From: Rosellinia necatrix | Lineage: Eukaryota; Ascomycota; Sordariomycetes; Xylariales; Xylariaceae | Length of the DNA stretch: 64,000 bases | Direction of reading: 5' to 3' | NCBI GenBank assembly: GCA_021209875.1 | Contig: JAGYVD010000002.1 | Span: 4,712,001 to 4,776,000 of the forward strand | In this document: positions 57,828 to 64,000 of the stretch, piece after piece | Layout of the letters: every line of letters starts with the position of its first letter | Numbering within the stretch: position 1 is the stretch's first letter | Position numbers and translations under genes: made by a program | Notes under the pieces: model-generated | What the model was told of the DNA's origin: nothing | Databases searched by the model: none | Seen by the model: the letters and a program-made list of their open reading frames with translations, nothing else

Positions 57828-58487
57828 CTTAGTTGACGTCACTAGTTCAGACTTATTTGACCTACCTGGCTGGTGGAGCTGATTGTGGACATGTGTACAC
57901 GAGCTGAAAAGATGTAATAATAAATATAACCGACGAACCAATTCACCTCTATTCTACGAGTAATAATATATTGCTTCTCTTTAAAGGCACGTTGCATTGA
58001 TTGCCTTGATAGCTTGTCGGCCTTTCACTGTCCTACCTTGCCTTCCACGATCTGCACGAAAGACCGAGCTGACCACTTGAACACCTTTAAAGGAAGGCAA
58101 GGAAGGCAAGGAAGGGTCAGGGGACTGTGCATTGTCTTCAATATAGGCACCGGATTATGCGAGTCGCGTCCAACGCCGATCGGTGTAAAACATTCATTGT
58201 ACAAAATTAGTTTTAGTCTTGTCCTGGCCCTGGTATCTTATAAACACGAAATCCTCCACCATGGCCTCCGCTGAGCTCTTCAAGGCGTTCCTATATCCCC
58301 GAGATGGCAATGCTCCTAAAACGCCGGCTGGGTTTCTTGGTTGCCGCTGGATGCTTTGAATCCAGGAAATCCATGCATGATTGATAAATGAAAATTGGTT
58401 TACAGCGTGTGAGTCGTTTTTCCTATCCGACCTGCAGTAGGGCGAGGGTGACTTCCTAAACAGCGGCATGCTGCCAGGAAACTTGGC

Positions 58488-59090
58488 TTAGCCGATACCG
58501 CCCCAGACACCACGTATCCTTCTCGCAAGTTGTATGTCTTTTTGCATAATCGTTACACGCTTCGCGTGTATGGCGCAGAGATTCGAATCCTCGAATAAGT
58601 GGACGAGGAATGCCTCGGCTGCCTCCTGCAGTGCCAGTACGGCCTGTGACTGCCACCGCATGCCTTCATCTTTCGGTCGTAGGTTAAGGGCTATCTCGCG
58701 AACCTATAATTCGAGACAACCGTCAGCTTTTTGCGATCTCGAATGCGCGAATAGTGTCACTTAAAGGGGGCTGGGACTCACCAATCTCGAGAACGGTAAT
58801 TTCCTCATTAACAAATCTGTGCTGTTTTGCAGTTTCCGGATCTCTCGTATCGCGACGGTGCCAGGCCTGTATCTTCTCCGCCGTGGATATGGAATTGGGT
58901 CGCCCGCTGTTGCGCCGGCGTGTTAGCCCTTTGAACACCAGACCTCAATGTTTAGGGAGAAAAGAGACGCTGTCGTTGAGAGCGAGCACTTACGTAGAAC
59001 TTCAGGGGCACCACCACTACCGCCTCCACTACCACTTTTTCGGCGGCCAGCCGGCCCTCCTCCTTTCGGACGGCCGCGCCCGCGGTCCAT
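58488..59090 (-). CDS. cenH3: Centromeric histone H3 variant (CENP-A/CenH3)
   Basis: Replaces H3 in centromeric nucleosomes and founds the kinetochore. Exons 59090-58994, 58906-58782 and 58703-58488 give 145 residues; no single long frame covers it. The histone fold is unmistakable: [33 protein letters not shown] joined to [10 protein letters not shown], then [48 protein letters not shown]. It is CENP-A rather than H3 because of the divergent loop 1 ([10 protein letters not shown], longer than in H3), the lack of the H3 tail marks, and the GIG end. The N-terminal tail is short, about 43 residues: [12 protein letters not shown], then Gly/Ser-rich, and it includes an AT-hook-like RGRPK core. 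Introns are 87 and 78 nt. In a usual fungal genome it is single-copy and essential. Confidence 0.95.
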
Positions 59091-60321
59091 AGCTTAAATT
59101 TTCTAGTGGCAGTAGGATGCTTGTGCTTGTCTGACGCACACGCCTGGTTGCGCTGATGCTGGAACACACAAGTGCCAACTGCGGTGTTGGTTGGCCAGGT
59201 ATCGGTTCAATATGATATATATAGCTCTAAAGCAGAAAACTGCGATCTAGGCTAAGAGCTGAGTGGTAGCTCAAGGTAGCGAGACTATGGTCGAGGGCTG
59301 GTCGGGGGGACTCGTGCGTGCGCAAAGGGGGGTGCAAAAGGGATTGCAGATATGGCGCGAGGGAGACTCGGCTAGACTAGACGATATCCGTAGCGGAATG
59401 TGATAATCGCTTTGTTCGACGCAGAAACAGTCAATCAAGAACGCATCTAAATGGATGGAGGAGGAGGAGACAAAAGATAGAATCAAAGAAAGAGAGGGGA
59501 GGATGAAGAGCCGCCTATGAATAGTGGAATGTAGAAAAACGGAGGCGTGGAAAATGCAAGTGGCTGGTAAAAGTCGCAAGTTCGATTGCGACAGGGATTG
59601 GAACAGAATCGCGCGTTGGGAGAACCCCGCGACGCGTCCCAACCACTCTAATTAAAATCCCTGCCATTCAGCTAGCCAATTATGAAGACTGTATAGAGCG
59701 TCGGATCCACTTTTAGCCACTAGCCACACCAACTGCAATTTGGATCAGGAGACAGGTAGGCACTTAGAAGTAGCCTCTACGTGGTACGTGCCACCACTTC
59801 ATTATCGTCACCCCTACCTGCTCATTAAATGACCACTGTTAGCTCTTGATCTAAGCAAAATTGAATCTTATCAGCGGTTTAAGCATTTTAAATCGTGTTA
59901 TTAGTGTCAGCGTCGATATAACGATTCGTACATTGTGCATGATGCCCTCCCGTCGGAACACCAGCCCTGACATGTGTGCCATAAAAGATTTCTACGTCCG
60001 GCTTCTCTCATGATATGTCGTTCCGGTTGATTGCGCCGCATATATGAATGAATTCCCATCCTTTGAGCTCCGTCGTGGCTTTTCCCCAATAAAAAAAAAT
60101 TAAAAATAAAGTCTATGCCAGAAACAAGCGACCCTGATTCGACACCGGCCTGGATCAAGCAAGTAGTATACAGTAAGATGGTCGAAAGGGGCCAAATGCT
60201 TCACCATCTCATGGAAAAGTCCGTTCGTGAGGATGTGATTGCGTCGTTCTGGCATGAGCTCAAATGTCGGGTTTCAAGACTATGCTCACATTTATTCGCG
60301 AAACACCTAACCGTTTCCCAT
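59091..60321. other. Intergenic between CENP-A and VRG4
   Basis: CENP-A promoter and 3' flank of the sugar transporter. Contains a nested inverted-repeat structure (59573-59665). A short frame at 60115-60387 has no recognisable domain and overlaps the transporter 3' end. An A-run lies at 60091-60108. Confidence 0.5.
59573..59665 (-). other. Nested hairpins, possible structured RNA
   Basis: Read on the minus strand: GGCAGGGAT (59665-59657) pairs with ATCCCTGTC (59598-59590, one G-U); inside, GTTGGGA pairs with TCCCAAC (59643-59637 with 59621-59615); then GTCGCA and TGCGAC (59592-59587 with 59578-59573) form a hairpin followed at once by TTTT. An A-box-like AGTGGTTGGGA and B-box-like GTTCCAATCC lie within. 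It does not fold as a normal tRNA. Confidence 0.25.
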
Positions 60322-61670
60322 TTACGAGTTGGCTGCATCGCGATTGCTTTGCGAGCTGGCGCTCATAGTGGGCTGCGTGGTCGGTAGAGTATTCTTCGCC
60401 AGCTCTGATTGGCGTACCTTGGCCCAAGTGTAGACAAGGCCGCTGATGAAGCCAATGATGATCGCCGAAACACTTCCCACAGTAACTGGCGCCGCAAAAA
60501 AGATGAGACCACTGACAGCGAGTGGTAGCTTGTTTAAGGCGCCGACCATCGAGTAAGTGGTAGACGAGGTAACACGGATGCACCAAGCCGAGCAATACGA
60601 AATGAGAATTGCACCCAGGCCGGAATAGATCATGCCGACAAAAAGGGCATTGCGCGTTTCCGGTGGGAAGTTCTTTGCCAAGTTTGCGCTGGACCAATCT
60701 TCGGCGATCAAGGAACAGATGATGAGGACGGGGATCGTGAGCAGGTTGTTATAAAACATGGCTATTCACCGTTAGCGATAGTTATGTGGTGCTGTGTCTG
60801 GCTCTACTTACTATCCCAATCCTTGAAGTTCATGCTCTTGATGACCTTACGCATGCCCAGGATATAAGAAGCAGTGCAGAAAACGTTCAAGCCCATCCAA
60901 GCATACCCGGCGTTCAGGGTAGCAAGAGCCTCGGCGGCCTCCGCAGTTTGACCAGCGTGGTGTGTGTCGGCCCAGGCAGCAACCACAGAACTGAAGACCA
61001 TAAGGCCAAAAGAGAGGAGCGCCAGGGGGGTTACGCTGCCTCCAAACCATAGAACCTCGCCGTAGGCGATGACAATGATGGTCAAGTTCTTGAATATGGT
61101 GTATACCGGAACCGAGAGATATTGCAGAGACTTCGTACTCGTGTAAATCATACCAACAAGGAGAAGAGATATGGGAAACCCTAGTGAAATATTAGCGAAT
61201 GCCAATCACATGCTCACGAACATTGAGCAGACGCTCAGCACGTACACCGTCGTCCCTTGTTTGCGTCAAAAGGCGCCAAGTTGGTGATCACACCGATCTG
61301 CTTTAGAATCTGAATCGTCGCAATGCATACTATTGACTACACGCAAGAAGTCAGCGGCCAGCCCCCACTTAGAGAGGGGGGGAATCTCTCTTACTTGGAC
61401 ACCAAGGTAGAAAAAGTTAAGGTTCCATTCCGAGCCGGATACAACGTATTTATTCACCACGGTCATGGAGATAGAGGCAACGCAATAGGCGAGGATCGAG
61501 GCCGTAGGGTTGTTCTCAACGGCTGCGAGCCGCGAGGAAAGCGGCGAGTTGCGTGGTGCGAGTCGAGCCGGCCGTGCTGGGATGAAAGGCTCTTTCTCCG
61601 AACCGAACGGACTTCGGCTACCCGAGTCGGGCATGCGAACTGTGTAGTCTTCGTTCTTTTTATCCGACAT
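60322..61670 (-). CDS. vrg4: Golgi GDP-mannose transporter (VRG4/GMT1)
   Basis: Nucleotide-sugar antiporter bringing GDP-mannose into the Golgi lumen for glycan and mannan synthesis. Exons 61670-61395, 61336-61246, 61180-60812 and 60761-60322 give 391 residues. Ten membrane helices can be traced, starting with [20 protein letters not shown]. Diagnostic motifs: [61 protein letters not shown], and [23 protein letters not shown] is the known GDP-mannose recognition motif and FYxN-type FKNLTI fits. The hydrophilic Ser-rich C-terminus and a 60-residue cytosolic N-terminus are typical. An in-frame ATG 24 nt upstream (61694) is possible; MSDKKNEDY agrees better with the family. Confidence 0.94.
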
Positions 61671-62852
61671 GGCTGCAGTAAGGGTCGATCGCAACGGCCG
61701 GCTTTCAACAGTTAAGGTCTTTGTTCGAGACAGATGACCCGGAGGCGACGCGGGATGGGTGGCGGGCGGTAAGGGGGGGAGATGATGGGGACGGAGAGGA
61801 GCGGACAGCTGGTCGAAGGCAGTTGAAGCGGGAACTCGTCAGCGGATGATAATGAGAGATGGGCAGTGAGACAATGATTGGCTAAAGGTTCTAAGACAGT
61901 ACGCTACGTGCTCGGCCGCTGTCGCACAGAGCCCCAGAGACAGAGTCGGATAATCTGGGGTGAGGATTGAAGTTGAGCCAGAGTGAAACGCGTGTCGAGA
62001 TTTGATCAAGATAAACTAATTTGCAGCTTCAGTCCAGAGGCAGTCACATTGGTGTTGGATCTGGCTGAGTGGTGACACCCCTGCGGCACCTGAATGTGGT
62101 TAGCTTTTCATGTGGGTCTTCGAACACGAGTTGACTGAGATTAGCTAGGTACCTTGGTCCGCATACATAAGCCTCGCCAAGGAGCAATGAGTACATACAC
62201 TACTACAGTGAACCTTAAAAATAGGTACCTATCTAACATCTAACCAACTTGATCTGCCTAGCTGCCCGAATAGATCCCTGATAAATGCATTTACGGTGGT
62301 CTCAATCCAAGTAAGTCCAATGCATTGATTCATGTTGGGCTGGGTACACCTGAATAAGATCTAGGATATACTGCCAACCTTACCGAATGTTGACAGGACG
62401 GGAACAGTATAGTTAGTGTACAGAATAAAATGTGCCTCTTGGCTGTCTACCTTCGTATGCGCACTTTGTCAAAGATCAAAAGTAAGCCCAGGGTCGAACT
62501 TGCTGTGTGCGGCCTAAAATTATACTCGATAGACTCTGCCCAAGGATTTCCCTTAGCTTTTTCAGATGTCGTACACCGCCAGATATACTAAGGCTGGTCG
62601 AAATAAAAAAAAAGTAGTAGAATAAAAAAGAAAGAAAAAAAAAAGGGGAGAGGGAGGGGGGCACACACACACGATGTAGTCGTCAAATCACCTCATAATA
62701 CGTTCCCAGGAGGTCGTTTGTAGGTATGTTCTATTTGATTGTGATGTACGTCGCAGACGATCTATCATTACTATCGTGACTATCTCACCACATTTCCCGT
62801 CACACGCCACCCCGTTATTGACAGGATGCGGCCTTTCGGACGGGGAAGCACA
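61671..62852. other. Intergenic, VRG4 upstream and SDR downstream
   Basis: Contains TTAGCTAGGTACC (62143-62155) and TAGGTACCTATC (62223-62234) words of the recurring motif family, a purine-rich tract with A-runs (62605-62660) and a (CA)n tract (62661-62672). No gene supported. Confidence 0.55.
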
Positions 62853-63986
62853 TCAGGTAGCATGCCCTTGCGTCTCCGTGTCCATCTCTTCCGCATCTTC
62901 GTCGGGCTCGGGGTTCTTGTCCTCCGCAGCCGGGGCAGCCTCCGCGTCGGGGGCGGCGGGATAGTTGAGGTGTTTCCAATCCTCGAGCTCCTCCGTGACC
63001 GACCGGAGACGGTCGCGGATGCTCTCGATCGCGTAGCTCCCCAGCACCAGGCGCAGCGGCGGGTAGGAGCAGTGCGCCAGTTGCCAGACCAGCTCGGCGC
63101 ACTTGACGGCGCTCGTGGGCTGGCGGTCGCCGAGCCACTGCACCATGCGCTTCGCGTGCAGCGCCGGCGACGTGGCGTGGGCGTAGGCCTCGCTGGCGGG
63201 CTTGATGAGGAAATGGCCCCATGTCGGCAGGGGGTTCGCGACCGAGTCCGGCTCGTCGCGGCGCACGAGGCCCGGCTCGACGAGCGTCGCCTTCACGTTG
63301 AACGAGTCGATTTCATACGACATCGCCTCTATGAGGCCCTCGACGGCATACTTGGTCGCGCAGTAGGGCCCCAGGCCGGGGACGCCGAGGGCGCCGCTCG
63401 TGGAGCTGAAGATGAGATAGCGGCCGGCGTTCTGGGAGCGGAAATACGGCAGCGAGGTCTGGATGATGTGCAGCGTGCCCATGAAGTTTGTCTCGAACTG
63501 GTTCCGTATCTCGTGCTCGTCCTGATCCTCGCAGGCGCCGATCACGCCATACCCGCTGCAATTGGCGATGACGTCGATGCGCCCGAAGCGATCGAGGGTC
63601 TTCTCGATGACACATGCCACGCTCTGCCGTGCGCGCACGTCGCACAGCATACCTAAACAGTTCTGCGTCCCTCTGTCCATCGACTCCGGACTCGTCTCGA
63701 ACGTGCGTCCCACGTCAGTCACGAGATCGTTCCGGCCGAGTGCGCACTTCACCAGGGACCGGCCCATATGGCCAGTGCCTCCAAAAACCTAGCTGCACAG
63801 TGAGCATGCATGTTGTAGGCGAGTCCAGGTTAGGAGAGACCTTACAATCCATACTAGCTGCTTGCGCGGCGAGTTCGGGAGCGGAGGCTCACAGCTTGCT
63901 GGCAGAACCAGTTTGCCTCGTTGAGCGTTGGCACTATAGGTGCTAGGAGACGCGGCCGCGAGCTCCGACGTCGATTTGGAGTCCAT
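62853..63986 (-). CDS. Short-chain dehydrogenase/reductase (SDR)
   Basis: NAD(P)-dependent oxidoreductase of unknown substrate. Exons 63986-63846 and 63788-62853 give 358 residues. Exon 1 gives a Ser/Ala-rich N-terminus ending KQLVWIV; exon 2 continues FGGTGHMGRSLVKCAL, the nucleotide-binding turn (a GGTGHMG form of TGxxxGxG). Also CDVRAR (cofactor loop Asp), IDVIANCSGYG (usual NNAG replaced by NCSG), SLPYFRSQNAGRYLIFSSTSG with the catalytic Ser, and YCATKYAVEG, the YxxxK pair. A variable substrate domain follows and an acidic Pro/Glu tail (AEDKNPEPDEDAEEMDTE). The 57-nt intron has no alternative frame. GC-rich. The family is large, so no reaction is named. The gene ends 14 bp inside the window edge at its start codon, so it is complete. 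Confidence 0.85.
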
Positions 63987-64000
63987 CTCGCCCCGCTATA

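Larger units (their letters stand above)
57576..58487. other. Intergenic, FUN14 upstream and CENP-A downstream
   Basis: Holds the (TC)n tract, a GATG tetranucleotide repeat (about 57803-57827) and a short repeat AAGGAAGGC (58088-58116). No coding frame supported. Confidence 0.5.

Noticed and set aside
58572..58590. GATTCGAATCC as a tRNA B box
   Set aside because: It is the coding sequence of the CENP-A stretch EDSNL and has no tRNA context.
60115..60387. Plus-strand 90-codon frame starting MPETSDPDSTPAW
   Set aside because: No recognisable domain, and its end overlaps the VRG4 coding exon antisense.

Overview
The window is nuclear DNA of a filamentous ascomycete (Pezizomycotina, most likely Sordariomycetes). 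Evidence: most genes carry short (about 45-180 nt) spliceosomal introns with GTANGT-type donors and CTAAC-like branch points, gene density is about one per 3 kb on both strands, UTRs are short, and the genes are eukaryotic housekeeping families in fungal form (midasin, COP9 CSN5, CENP-A, VRG4, type II NADH dehydrogenase). I see no bacterial operon, CRISPR array, phage or intact transposon. The exon models below were spliced by eye from the sequence; every one keeps reading frame from start to stop.

Layout. 0-1.7 kb: no gene. 1.7-10.7 kb: CTK3 (-), pyrroline-5-carboxylate reductase (+), HAT1 (-), a ZIP transporter (+), ketopantoate reductase (+). 10.98-27 kb: mitochondrial bL12m (-) diverging from the 4919-residue midasin MDN1 (+), which takes up a quarter of the window. 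27.2-33.4 kb, GC-rich: a phenol-hydroxylase-like flavoprotein (-), a type II NADH dehydrogenase (+). 33.4-41.3 kb: mitochondrial TrpRS (-), mitochondrial uS10m (-), CSN5 (+), mitochondrial GluRS (-). 42.2-45.8 kb: class A DnaJ with a CaaX end (+), ribosomal protein eL32 in eight exons (+). 47.2-48.4 kb: an unrecognised 405-residue protein with a four-copy acidic repeat. 49.6-56.7 kb: an importin-13/Kap122-like karyopherin (-) diverging from aminopeptidase P (+). 56.8-61.7 kb: a FUN14 protein (-), the centromeric histone CENP-A/CenH3 (-), the Golgi GDP-mannose transporter (-). 62.9-64 kb: a short-chain dehydrogenase (-).

There is no obvious pathway cluster. Four genes between 11 and 41 kb (bL12m, TrpRS, uS10m, GluRS) serve mitochondrial translation and a fifth (NADH dehydrogenase) is respiratory. 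MDN1 and eL32 both concern the cytosolic 60S subunit. Genes are mostly in divergent or convergent pairs. Several intergenic gaps are rich in the palindromic CCTAGG/TAGGTA family of short motifs.

The most unusual items are: a CENP-A tail carrying an AT-hook-like motif; the orphan protein whose 54-bp unit is duplicated; a heptad-repeat insert in the mitochondrial TrpRS; an in-frame 60-nt intron hidden in the flavoprotein; a 41-nt candidate intron in the karyopherin; an 11-nt microexon in eL32; and two possible structured or Pol III-type RNA loci.
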